Assembly (NCBI GenBank): GCA_015680685.1 | Contig: MNCI01014982.1 | Coordinates: 536,709 to 560,153, forward strand | Source of the DNA: Gnetum montanum | Lineage: Eukaryota; Streptophyta; Gnetopsida; Gnetales; Gnetaceae | Reading direction: 5' to 3' | DNA length: 23,445 bases | Part shown: in pieces, positions 1 to 10,008 of the stretch | Layout of the letters: each line of letters opens with the position of its first letter | Numbering within the stretch: position 1 is the stretch's first letter | Notes under the pieces: model-generated | Seen by the model: only the letters and a program-made list of their open reading frames with translations | Database searches by the model: none | What the model was told of the DNA's origin: nothing | Made by a program: the position numbers and the translations under genes

Positions 1-14
1 TGTGTGTGTGTGTG
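1..14. repeat. (TG)n microsatellite
   Basis: Seven TG units open the window. This is a simple repeat cut by the window edge, so its full length is unknown. Confidence 0.9.
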
Positions 15-1492
15 CATGATCCACCCTGTAAGTTTTTCACCCAATAAGTGTTTGGACTAATGGTATGAACTATTTTCATATTGATTGCTAATGTTTGGTT
101 TTTACCTTTAAGTCACAATGTTGATACTAATGTTTGTTTCTTTTGATATAGTAGGCAATGAGACTACTTCATCCATCCATCCACCAGTTTCTATGGTCTC
201 TCTCGGCTTGGAAATGTACAGTTCCCTTCTAATAAGAACTTAAATGAATTAGTGACTGGGCATTTCTCAAACTAAGGAAGGACTCAAGGATTGCAAAGGG
301 TGTGACTTCCAGCATACTTGATGCTTTTGTGTTGGCCATTCTCTTGGGTGCTTGGATGTTTTCTTCTTGAGTTTTCTTGTCGTTCTGATGTTACCCAATT
401 ATCGAAAGTTGAGTCAATAGAAATAAGAAGTCTTTGCATGTTGTGGTTCTCACGCATAAAAACACAAAACAAAACAAAAACACACAAAGTAAGAATTTAA
501 AGCACACCTCTTAGATGAATAAACTTGGGCTACAAGCACTGGTTATGGAACCAAAAGTGTCCCCTCTAACTAAGGCCCTTCTCGCTTCCCATTCTCTCCT
601 TTGTTTCATCAGAATGATGGTGACTCTTGGGGAAGGCATTCTTGTTATTCAAGTGGATGGTTAGCTAAATGCATTGATGCGAAGTCACTGGAAGTGGGTT
701 GTTTGAGGCCAGAGTTGGAATGAGACTTTCCAAGTCACATTAATCATCAAACACACAAGGGACTATACACCACCTTGTTCTTGGGATTCCATCCCATTCT
801 CTTCTCTCCATCCTTCTCTCCATTGTTCATCTCATTGCTGGTTGTATCATTAGTATATATATTTTGGTTGATACATTGTTTTCTTTTTGGTAAATTCTTG
901 CAGTTAAGACTTTAACTCTTGTTCCAAATGACATTCCCGGAGCCTACGGACTCTTTGAATGTGGGTTTGTCAGGGCATTAAGGGCATGAACCTACTTTGG
1001 GGAGGACCCACTGACATTCCTATTTGGAGCATTAGTTAAATTCTTTCCCCTAACATTTTTGCAATCTAATTTCTTTTGTTCATTTCCATCTTGACATCCA
1101 CTTTATTGACATTACCGTTGTCCCTTTTTATCTATCTTCCTTTCTCCTTTTCTTTCTCCATTCTAACACTACCAGAGGTTTGCAATTAGTCATGGGGGTA
1201 TGGGGCCTGATTTTTTCGATTTTCTCCTAGCCTCGAAATTTTTGATTTTCTTCCTAACCCCTACACCTTTGGTAGCCATCATCAATATACTCCCAGATCC
1301 ATATTAGCCATACCACAACCTAGCCAATGAACTTACACCGAAGCAAGGTATCAATTACATGATAATTCATTTACCCTTGCTAATATAAGATTGTGTTGTG
1401 TGTGCAAATGACAATCATACAAACAATGGATTAGATCTGGAGCAAACACTTAGAATGGAGCAGCGCTGACGCAGCTATGCAAGGAGCAAGAT
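15..1492 (+). mobile_element. Left Ty3/gypsy element: 3' non-coding internal region
   Basis: From about position 54 to at least 1030 this stretch aligns by eye, with small indels, to 15,650-16,700, the region that follows the integrase gene of the large element further right. Shared anchors in the same order include GCTAATGTTTGGTTT, the CATCCATCCACCA block, GGGTGTGACTTC, GTCCCCTCTAACTAAGGC, ATGCGAAGTCACT / ATGCAAAGTCACT and GGGGAGGACCCAC / GGGGAGGATCCAC. It is therefore the part between pol and the 3' LTR of a second family member whose coding part lies left of the window. Two short open frames on opposite strands near 284-500 are not conserved as protein in the other copy, so I do not call them genes. 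About 1030-1492 holds little that I can align. The purine-rich stretch AAGGAGCAAGA at 1481-1491 is a candidate polypurine tract just before the LTR. Confidence 0.75.
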
Positions 1493-1615
1493 TGATGGTG
1501 TGCTTATGGATGGACAACAACAGCATAATCTTGGCATTGGCAGTAGCAACACTTCTTTCTCTCTCNTCGTCCCCTACGATATCGCATACGTGATATCGCG
1601 ATCCGCAGCCAAATC

Positions 1616-1623
1616 TATAAATA
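1616..1623 (+). promoter_or_regulatory. TATA box in LTR1 U3
   Basis: TATAAATA lies 123 bp from the inferred LTR start and about 170 bp before the AATAAA signal, which is the expected layout of a plant LTR promoter. A matching CTATAAATA...GGTGG context occurs at 17034. Just upstream, GATATCGC occurs twice (1579-1600), a possible U3 regulatory motif. Confidence 0.6.
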
Positions 1624-1753
1624 AGAGGTGGCACTCCCCTTATTTCTCAACCTAGGCTCAAAGTAGGGAAACTCTGGTAGTTTGATCACTCCAGAGACAG
1701 AATATTTTCCATGTGCCCGTAGTAGGAGTCCCCAAGTGAACGGATCTTTATTC

Positions 1754-1863
1754 TAGCAGCCTTGTACCTGAACGCAAGTTTTGTATGACAATAAAGACGA
1801 GCTTTGTNTAGCAGCCTTGTACCTGAACGCAAGTTCTGTATGACAATAAAGACGAGCTTTGTG
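1754..1863 (+). repeat. 55-bp tandem duplication containing the AATAAA signal of LTR1
   Basis: Two copies starting TAGCAGCC at 1754 and 1809 differ at about one base (AGTTTTG versus AGTTCTG). Each carries CAATAAAGACGAGC, so LTR1 has two polyadenylation signals (1790 and 1845). The other LTRs have one. An N at 1808 lies exactly at the junction, so the second copy may be an assembly artefact. Confidence 0.85.
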
Positions 1864-1943
1864 GATAAACCTTGCAGTGCATGGAATAGGATTTTATTAC
1901 ATGTTATTTATTACCTATTATTTATTACCTACATTAGTGCGGC

Positions 1944-2118
1944 ATGAGTACAACTTGATTACAAGCATTGATGAATGTGTACGGCTAATCAAGGAATCGG
2001 CTACTCATTGCAATTAGATTCTCTCACCCTTATCTCCTAGAACGCAGGATGAGTATGACTTGATTACGAGCATCTACGGATGTGTACGGCTAGTCAAGGA
2101 ATCAGCTGCTCATCACGT
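1944..2118 (+). repeat. Spaced direct repeat in LTR1 U5 (period 105 bp)
   Basis: About 70 bp beginning ATGAGTACAACTTGATTACA (1944) recurs at 2049 as ATGAGTATGACTTGATTACG. Both copies continue through GTGTACGGCTA and CAAGGAATC. The repeat is absent from the LTRs at 8262, 20354 and 21013, so it is a local duplication in LTR1 or its subfamily. Confidence 0.8.
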
Positions 2119-4322
2119 TTAGGCTAGTTAAGTGCCTCAGTACGACCACTTCAAGCGCGTGCGTTACGTGTGGTGATCCTAGTAATGATTAGCGTTTGGT
2201 AGCCACAGTTGCATAGTTCAGGGTGTGTACAGTGTTGGAACGGATGCTGATGCTAGTTAATTTAGACTTAGTCCTTAGTTAGAGTTAGCTAGTTTCTCAA
2301 CCCTTCACTCTTAGCATAGAAGACATAAAACCATAAAAGACCATAAAAATCATATACCTCGAACTTACTTAACCATACACCGTAACAACTACAAGTAAGT
2401 TTGGGAAGACAACGAATGATTAACCCCAAGTGTTCCATGGGGCATGTAGGCATTTAGTCTACGGAGTACGCTCGTTTTGTATGGTTGAGTGTAGGGGTAC
2501 CTCGCCACTCATCAATGTTAAAATAAGAGAGATTCAAGAAGGTAATCTAGTTCTTTATTATTTTTCAAACTCCAGAGATACAAAGTTATTTCCTAAATGA
2601 TAGGCTTCTTCTATAGTGATTCAATCTCTATAAAATAATATCTATATTCTATGTAATCTAAAAGAACATTAGTTTTCAAAACCTGTTAACAAAATATTTC
2701 TAAAGCACTTCTATATGTAGGTAACTACTCTATCACAATATTAGACCTATTGACTATTCAAGACTAAATGTATGTTGCCCTAGTGATGGTTTTCTTTCTA
2801 TCAACTCTTTTATACTATGATGAGATATGTACCATGTTGGGATAACAATTTTTCTCTGAATCCTATTTTATTTTGCATTAGTTTGCTTGCTATCTTCCCC
2901 TCTCCATCTCATATTCTACTATCTATTTAGCCATTTTTTTCATATTTCCCTATGCTATCTATCCCCCTATACTGTGCTTAGCATAATCAGTGAGACTTTT
3001 TAAGGGAGTAAATGTCTCATTGCTTTATGTGAAGGTATGAATAAGCATATTTTTAAGGGGACAAGGAGAGGCTATTTCAACAATGTATATATAACATCCT
3101 TTTCATCTATATAATGTGTTGGATTTAGCCATGCCTCACTTCCATGCTAGCACCATCCTCATAACAAGTGTCTAGGAAATATCCTCTTTTCTTCACTTTT
3201 CTTGCTTTCTATCTATGCATACTATAATTTTTACTCTGCTATACTATATTTCTCTCTTCTTTCTCTCATCATCCCTCCTCATCTATTTTCATTTCTCTCT
3301 ATATTCAACATTAGTGAGGCTAAATAAAACTCTCTATCCCAATGTAGTGATAGAGTTTTGAGTGTTGAGTGGTGCAAGAAGTATGAATATTCATATGAGT
3401 AAGGTAAGGAAGAAGTTGGCTTAGGAATCTAGTTATGTCTAACTTCTATGACACAACATCCCACTGTTGGTGTATGGGTGATATTCCTATCATGCTTTCT
3501 CCTTATTTATTATTTTCTATTTTTACTTTGAGATATCCCCTTATCTTTCTTTATTCCTTTCTCTTTCCATGTTCTACATTCATGTGCCACATGAATGTCT
3601 CTACTTTATTTCAATAAGGATGTGATTAAGAGAATTAAGTGGGTTAGGAAGTGTTTCACTAACATTTTGCATGTGTTCTTTCTATGATCAAGCCACATCC
3701 CACTTTTGTGATTTAGCACTCCACCATAAATGTATCGACAATGTTCCAAACTTTTTCTCCCCATTTTTTTCCTTCATTCAATTTCTCCTATAGGTACCTA
3801 GTAGCTTGTATATTTTCTTGATGGATTTTCCTTATTATTTTTAAAAATATCTATCCAAAGGGGATAATGTTATATCAACTTTGGCTTTGTTTGCATAAGT
3901 AAAATTTTTAAGTATATTCTATATATTCTATGGCTTTTCCAACTTAAGCTATTTTTAACAATTTCAAATTTGAATTCTTGTGTCAACAACATCGTTGTTT
4001 CTAATCCTCATTTTTAACATACATCAAAATGATGTCTCACATAATTTGTGACATTATTATGAATATTTCTCTCAATTTTTATTTTTGATGTCTAGCATCA
4101 TCGCCTACATTGATCTTGATTTTAGATTTTTCAATAGTATGTGCTTGATGTATAATGTCATCTTGTTATTCAATCTCTAGTGTCAATCTTATTTTTATGT
4201 TTAATTTTATTTTTTTATCAACTATATTTTCAATGTCTACAATAACTACATGTCATTTCTCCTATCCACAATCTTCTATAAGATTCTATAAACCCCAATG
4301 TATTGTTTCTTCATAATCGGGC

Positions 4323-4330
4323 TATAAATA
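4323..4330 (+). promoter_or_regulatory. Isolated TATA-box-like element
   Basis: TATAAATA sits in the G/C-flanked context GGGCTATAAATAGGGG, which stands out from its AT-rich surroundings. About 455 bp upstream a purine-rich run is followed by TGTTATATC (3868), a possible LTR start, so this could be the promoter of a relict LTR. No matching LTR end was found. Confidence 0.3.
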
Positions 4331-5263
4331 GGGGAAGATCCTTAAATAGAAATGGGTTGGGAAAAGTTAGAAATATTGGAAAAAAAAGCTCTATGTGAAA
4401 TAACAACTTTGTTTACATTTGCTTCTTTAGCATATTAGAACTCTTTATGTGTTTTCTTAGCTCTTTAGAATTTCTCTAATGTTCCTCTTTTTCTATTCAT
4501 ATGTTATATTCCCTTTGTATTATTCTTTGACATACAAAGAATTAAATTTGATTCATGAAACTTCAACTATGAGAACTCATTTTGCAAGAATGGGAAAGAA
4601 GAGAGAGCTCTCAAAGATTACAAGAGCTTCAGTATTAGAGAATTTGGAATGCACACATAAGAAACTAAAAAAAGAGTATCTTCATTCATAGTAATGTCAA
4701 TGCCTCATTTTATTTGCAAAATACTCATTTGTGGCATTAGGCCCTTCACCCACAATAGTACTTTTTTTTCTAAATGTTTACATAGCTTCTTACCAATAAA
4801 ATATTTATCACTGATGATTTATGTGTGCTTTATAATACGCAAAGATACATGTTTATTGGAGGAATATTTAAATGTATTGGCATTTGGATTTGATCCAACT
4901 TAACTCTTAAAGATGTATTAAAATTCTAGTCATTTATAATAGAAAAATGGTGGAATAGATGTGTAAATGCTCTTCTTTCTTGCATCCTTTATCAATGGTG
5001 GATTGATCATAATAGGTTTCTATTTCAAGGAATTTCCATTATTATACATATTATTTCTTTTACAAGCTCTGAATATTTAATCCATTACTTCCAAGAAGAA
5101 TGATGTCTCTTAATTTAGACACTGGGAGGAATGAACTACTTAGTACTTTACATGTCCAAGATTACATTGCTTTCATGCACTTCTTGAAGATCAATGACTT
5201 TATAAATTTTTTTAAAAAAAATTTAATTACTCTATTGAGTTATTTATCTTTTTATTTAAGATG

Positions 5264-5541
5264 AACATTGTGTTTTACTTTCTCTAATAATCATAATTTT
5301 TGACTCTATCCAAGCTTGCATCTTTAATTATGTTTTTCATATTAGCTTTTTTATACCCCAACAATTCTAGATTTATGTTTTCAATTTTCCTTTAAAAGGC
5401 ACAAACATTATGTTTTATTTACCCTTGTAATCATAATTTTTAACTCTATCCAAGCTTGCATCTTTAATTATGTTTCATATTGCCCTTTTTATACCCCAAC
5501 AAATATAAATTCAGGTTTTTAATTTTCTTATAAAACAAACA
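5264..5541. repeat. 140-bp tandem duplication
   Basis: Two adjacent copies start at 5264 (AACATTGTGTTTTA) and 5404 (AACATTATGTTTTA). They share AATCATAATTTTT, an identical CTCTATCCAAGCTTGCATCT block and TATACCCCAACAA, with small indels. Neither copy encodes anything recognisable. Confidence 0.85.
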
Positions 5542-6099
5542 AATAGAAAGAGCCCCTTTTATGCTTAAGGAGAGGAGTAAAAAGTAAATGAGTATATTTT
5601 CACTTCCTCACATATTGCTCCATGAATTAGCATAATCACACTACCTCATTGCTTTTACATTCCATCAATGTCATTAACAACCACTACTTCATGATGATAT
5701 CCAACAATAATGATCACTATGGATCATTGCAACGCAATGCATTTGAAGTGTGCAGAGCATTTGAAGAGTGCAACATGTCTACAAAGCAGGAGTGATGTCT
5801 CTTTTTCTACACACAAGCAACCATTCATTAGAGGAATCATAGTGAGAATAGTTGGCATCATTGGAAAAGAAAATGAGAGCAAGGCGAATGAGGTTTAGGA
5901 AGTTATTGAAATGGATGCTAATTTAGGGCTTGAGCTTTTTCGGGAAAAGCATCAAAGGGTAGAGAGGTTTAGCATCACACTACATTCCTTAGTACTGACT
6001 AATTTTCTTACTTTGGACATGTCTCTCCAAATTCTTGTGGTTATGATTCCAATTATATTATGTGCGATGATTCATCTAGTATCTTCTCTTATGATTCAT

Positions 6100-6375
6100 T
6101 ATTAATTTCTCCTACTATCTTCCTTTTATTCTTTCTATTATTCCTTAAAACTTATTCTTCTCCTCAATTCCTTTACTTTGCAATTTAATTCTTGGTTGCT
6201 TATGTTCAACGAGTAAGGTTGTAATGGTTTGCATGATAATTCACATCCTTTTATTGTGACTTGTTCAAAAGTAGTAACAAATAATCTTAGATCATTACAA
6301 AACTAATGATTCTAGATCATGTTACGATTATATTCTAATGCTCCCCTTCAAGAATTAGTTTCGTAACACTATTTG
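6100..6375 (-). mobile_element. Possible 3' end of a copia-type element (relic)
   Basis: Read on the minus strand, a short frame ends LILEGEH-stop at about 6336. It overlaps a purine-rich GAAGGGGAGC and runs straight into TTAGAATATAATCGTAACATGATC. That order (pol C-terminus, polypurine tract, TTAGAATATAA-type LTR start) is typical of Ty1/copia elements. An AATAAA follows on the same strand near 6256. Upstream coding sequence is not recognisable, and the distal LTR boundary near 6100 is a guess. Confidence 0.3.
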
Positions 6376-6479
6376 TTATTTCTTATGAAGTAGATGAGTC
6401 TTATCAAATATTTACAAATTTTATAACACTTCATGATGACCAATCACAAAGCATTATATATTCATAAGAATTAATGAAA

Positions 6480-7110
6480 TTATTCCCCTTCCCTCATGAG
6501 TTGGTAGGAATAACAAACATGTAGCACATAAGGAAACTATTGGTCTTCATTAACTTCAAAATGGAAAAATGTACATTATGGAATGTCAATTTGTGGGATG
6601 GATAAAGTGGACTCCATTTCTATAAGAAGAGATAATTTAGAGGTAATTAGGAGTTCCTTAGTTCTAGGTGGGACTTCATTTAGTTTGTTCTACTACCTAC
6701 TGTTTAACCAATACCAAACTTCCTTCTTAATTGCAACATCTACATCATTAAAGTAATCATCAATTAATTCTTTCCAAAATTTCTTATTTTTCTTTCATTC
6801 ATATGAATAGGAAATTCCTATGTAGGAAAAATAATTTTTTTCTTCTAATAATTTGTAGATATTGGTGATCATTAAGTCAACACATGCCCTTAGAGTCTGT
6901 GATTCTTTAGTCATGTTAATCAATTGATGATAACTAGCTAAATTAATAGCGTTTGAGATTGAAAAGCTAGTGTAAAAATTAATGTCTATAATATTAGAGT
7001 AATTAGGAGAAGGGATAGAAAGAAACTCATCATTCATGATGTTCTCTTTTCCTGATGTAGACCTTTATGTAATGGGCAAATTCCTTAGCTTCATCATACC
7101 CCACTCATCT
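6480..7110 (-). pseudogene. Decayed minus-strand reading frame, unknown product
   Basis: One minus-strand frame can be followed for roughly 210 codons from about 7110 to 6480 with about seven interruptions. It includes an open 80-codon core (7037-6795) whose product contains SISNAINLASYHQLINM and KESQTLR. Upstream it continues through a stop into sense-like residues (DEWGMMKLRNLP). Downstream of the core stop it continues with a Lys/Trp/Asp-rich stretch and RTKELLITSKLSLL. Fewer stops than expected in such AT-rich DNA suggest an old coding sequence, but I recognise no family. It may belong to the possible copia relic just downstream on the same strand, or to an unrelated gene. It is not functional as it stands. 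Confidence 0.3.
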
Positions 7111-8256
7111 TTAGAAGTAAGTGTTATGGCTTACTTGATTGACCTTCATGTTGATACCCTAATGGTAGTACTGGTGGATTATTGACTAATTTGTTTCTTC
7201 ATTATTACAATTATCATTTTCTTATACATTATTAAATTCCTATTAGTTAAATTTATGACCTCACTTTCTCCTAGAAGAACAAAGATGACTACACAAGTAG
7301 GTAACTAGGCAAGGACTCCCTTACAAGATATTTATCTCAACAATGTGGGAATTCCTCCAAAGTCAAATTTACTACTTGTGATCTCTTTCACCTTCAGAAG
7401 TGCACAATAAAACTTATGCACTACAATTCTTACCCAAGTACATTTAGACTTCCAAGACTGGGTATAATACAAGGTTTTGATGGTGTCCCACTAGACTAAA
7501 GTGTGATGATTGGTATAAGTTTTACATATGGAATAAACAAGATCTACTAGTAGGCTGTTATTGACCTAAGGTTGAAACCTACGTTCTTCTAGTGTTTACT
7601 TGGAAAGAAATGTAGAAACTAGGAAATCATGATCAAATAGAGCAAGTATAAACAAATGACAAATAGACATTCTTATCATTGGCAATAAACTAAATAGTTT
7701 CTTCAAAAATTAGTACATGCAAAGATTTACCTTGAGAGAAAATTTTCATTTTTCCATCAAAATATGTCTGCAATGCTTGATTTATTTCTTTATTTTTCAT
7801 CAACTCTAACATAGAAAGCTAAAATTACACATAGCTATCCAAGCCAATTCCCTTCAATTTTTTGAATACCTTAGGTTCTAATTTCTCTTGTTTGAGATTT
7901 GAGTTATAAGTGATTATGTGCTTTCACTCAAGATTTTTCTAAATAGGGCCTATGATTGACATGATGAAAATTTCCTTTCTAGGTAGAATTGCATCATAAT
8001 TGATCCTCTTTTCGACATTCATGTTGTTCTCATGATTGCGGCTCAAAGACTAGTATGGATGGATTTTGCATGACTCCTAAATGGAAATTTTAATAAAGTG
8101 TACAGAAAATCCTTGCTTTGAAAATGTTCAAATCCTTATTGCAAATTTTCACTAAACTCTTACTTCTCAATTGTATATTTTGGATTTTTAACCTATCACA
8201 TCCCAAGAATTTGTAAGGTTTAGTTATTTAAATTAATGCATATGATTAATTCTTTA

Positions 8257-8261
8257 ATGTT
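8257..8261. repeat. Target-site duplication, left copy (ATGTT)
   Basis: ATGTT immediately precedes the TGATGAG LTR start and recurs directly after the 3' LTR end (20999-21003). Five base pairs is the usual Ty3/gypsy duplication length. Confidence 0.75.
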
Positions 8262-9168
8262 TGATGAGTCATGTGGTTGGCTACATCAATGGGATGTTGT
8301 CAATGCAACCTTGTCAATAGCATCCCATCGACATGATCTCATTGATGTAGGATTTGACTCATTGACACGTACCCATTGACAGGGCTTCCTACTTAGCCTA
8401 TCAATACACACTCACGAGCTACATTTATGGCATTCCTTTCATAAGTTGTAGTGAAGCTCTAGCATTTTTTCTTTCTAAAAGTTAGAATATTTTCTCAGTG
8501 CCTGCAATAGAAGTTAAAGAGTCTATAGATATTTATTTGAGCACTATTGTACTTAAGAATGGTAATTTTTGTAGCAATAAAGATGAGCTTTCTAATAAAC
8601 CTTAGAGCACTTTGAAATAGATTAATTATTTCCTTTATGCATTTAATATTCTACGTAATTTTCTTTAATGCTTTAAGTAATTAAGTAATTAATTAAGCTA
8701 GATTAAGCTAAATTAAATAGAAATTAATCAAGCACATAAGTATGACCACTTCAAGCATATGCTCGGTACTTAGTAATCCCAGTAATGCTTAACGTTTGGT
8801 AACCCAATAGCGTTAAACATGTTCAAGATGTGTACAACAAGTGGAAATGGATGCTTATGTTAGGATTAGTTAAATGTCATCTAGTTAGATTAAATTAGCA
8901 ATTAAATACCTTCCATTCTTTATAGTTTATTCTTAGGTGACTTAGAACATAAAACATAAAAATGATAAAAATCATTTGCCTCAATTACACTTAACCATCC
9001 CTTTGCATTTCATGTGTGTAATTGGGAAGACAACGATTGCAATAGTTAGTTTTACTTCCTAGAGACCAGTGTACTTAGAAGACTATAATTCCATGGAATT
9101 TTACCAAATCATGCATGAATGCTAAGTGATTTGTATGGTTGGATGTATGGTCTACTCACCGCTCATCA
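8262..9168 (+). mobile_element. 5' LTR (907 bp)
   Basis: It begins TGATGAG and ends CTCATCA. U3 carries an inverted repeat and several TCAATG/CATTGA motifs, with a weak TATA-like ACATTTATGG near 8421. The polyadenylation signal AATAAA lies at 8576-8581, 314 bp from the start, the same spacing as in the LTR at 21013. R-U5 matches 20354-20998 closely (for example TAAGTAATTAAGTAATTAATTAAGC and GGTAACCCAATAG). It would drive transcription of the element. Confidence 0.9.
8281..8350. repeat. U3 inverted repeat (potential hairpin)
   Basis: CTACATCAATG (8281-8291) is the exact reverse complement of CATTGATGTAG (8340-8350). Nested inside, GGGATG (8291-8296) pairs with CATCCC (8321-8326). TGTCAAT also repeats at 8298 and 8312. 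It lies at the 5' end of U3, where LTR enhancers usually are. Confidence 0.7.
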
Positions 9169-9169
9169 T

Positions 9170-9177
9170 TGGCATCA
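9170..9177 (+). promoter_or_regulatory. Primer binding site, initiator-Met-tRNA type
   Basis: TGGCATCA begins one base after the LTR end and matches seven of the eight first bases of the plant iMet primer site (TGGTATCAGAGC). The following bases have diverged. It would prime minus-strand DNA synthesis. Confidence 0.65.
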
Positions 9178-9349
9178 TTTTTGAGGACTTGTAGTTTGAT
9201 ATATGTCCTATCTAGGACTTAGTGAATATTATTTGAGATTTTTGGAACAAACCCTAAAGTTGTAATCATTTGAAAAATAATAATTATAATTATAATTAAA
9301 GCACACTAAATTTTTCTTTTTATCCAAAAATTCTTATTCTCATAGGCAT
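9178..9349 (+). other. Untranslated leader between primer site and gag
   Basis: About 170 bp of AT-rich DNA with a run of AATTATAATT-type repeats near 9280. I see no gene; this is the usual place for a packaging leader. Confidence 0.5.
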
Positions 9350-10003
9350 GATGAATCAAAATTGCCAGTGCCCCAACAATTCAAAGTGATGTACACTCAT
9401 CTAGATGAGTTTGTACATAGTTTCATCTTTGTACCTAATTTCACCTTCATCCGACATCAGGATGAACAACTACGATGAAGAGATATGAAGAGCAACATTG
9501 TGTTGTCTCTTGACCAATCTATTCTTGGGATGCTGCTCCAAACTCTTAAGAGGTTGGGCATTTAGGATCTCCATGATAAATACATCATGTAGGACCATGA
9601 CTATCAAGACTACCATCCCACAAAAACACAACACAAATTAGATCAGCACCAAGAGAAGTGCCATGAAGCTACGAAGGAAAAATGGTTCACTAACCTCTTG
9701 TTCCTGGTAAATCAAAATGACAAGGAGGACCCTCCCTCTATGGGTTTTAAACATGAAGATTCTTCACCCCTTGACTCTAGTGAAGGAGGCTTGAACCTGA
9801 ACTTACAATCCACTATCAACAATCCAGGTTCAGATAGAAGTGGGAGTCAAGGTAGGGGCTCAGGCAAGCATCATGATGACAAACCTTATAATCATGGTTG
9901 TGACAAGTGGAGAGAAGATGGCAAACACCATGGTGGTGGTGGTCCTCCTTCCTCTTCATCCTCTTCATCTACATCTTCTTCTTTCTCCTCTAAATCTAAC
10001 TGA
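9350..10003 (+). pseudogene. gag: gag, N-terminal part (decayed)
   Basis: One frame runs about 215 codons from just after the leader to a TAA at 10003, with at least three internal stops (TGA near 9475, TAG near 9563 and 9590). The N-terminal region is mixed helical, for example QFKVMYTHLDEFVHSF and SILGMLLQTLKRLG. It then becomes rich in Gln/His/Lys. The tail is low-complexity: a Gly/Ser/His stretch and then GGGGPPSSSSSSS. The last 100 codons are open. The capsid-like domain follows at once in another frame, so this is probably the front of one gag polyprotein separated by a frameshift near 10,004. A separate upstream ORF, as reported in some Tat elements, is the alternative. The true start codon is not clear; ATG codons near 9349 are in another frame. 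Confidence 0.55.
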
Positions 10004-10008
10004 AACTG

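Larger units (their letters stand above)
1493..2514 (+). mobile_element. 3' LTR of the left element (LTR1)
   Basis: The end CTCATCA (2508-2514) is the same terminus seen at 9168 and 20998. R and U5 blocks match the other LTRs in order: AGAATATTTTCC, CAATAAAGACGAGCTTTGT, GATAAACCTTGCA, AGTACGACCACTTCAAGCG, GTGTACAG, CATAAAAATCATAT, GGGAAGACAACGA and GTATGGTTG. The start is inferred. A TGATGG at 1493 follows a purine run and puts the first AATAAA (1790) 297 bp in, close to the 314 bp seen in both LTRs at 8262 and 21013. At about 1,022 bp it is longer than its relatives, mainly because of a 55-bp duplication and a 105-bp-spaced repeat. It keeps more CpG than the other copies, so it may be younger or less decayed. 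An alternative start at 1208 would make U3 too long. Confidence 0.8.
2515..8256. other. AT-rich spacer, no supportable intact gene
   Basis: The 5.7 kb between LTR1 and the next 5' LTR is AT-rich, almost free of CpG, and full of T-rich and CT-rich runs. Its open frames are short and show no codon structure or family motif that I recognise. One of them (4479-4691, + strand) has a Lys/Arg-rich end but no other support. Separately listed items inside are a tandem duplication, a decayed minus-strand frame, a possible copia LTR start and a TATA-like element. It is probably a stack of very old transposon remains. Confidence 0.6.

Noticed and set aside
284-500. Overlapping short open frames on both strands
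   Set aside because: They lie in the repeated non-coding region and are not conserved in the copy at 15.9-16.1 kb.
1208-1492. LTR1 starting at TGATTTTTTCG (1208) after a G-rich run
   Set aside because: It would place AATAAA 582 bp from the LTR start, against 314 bp in two other LTRs; the start at 1493 fits better.
4479-4903. Two consecutive open frames (70 and 69 codons)
   Set aside because: No recognisable motif or conservation evidence; lengths are expected by chance.
9349-9375. Double ATG as gag start
   Set aside because: These ATGs are not in the frame that carries the gag-like residues and soon run into a stop.
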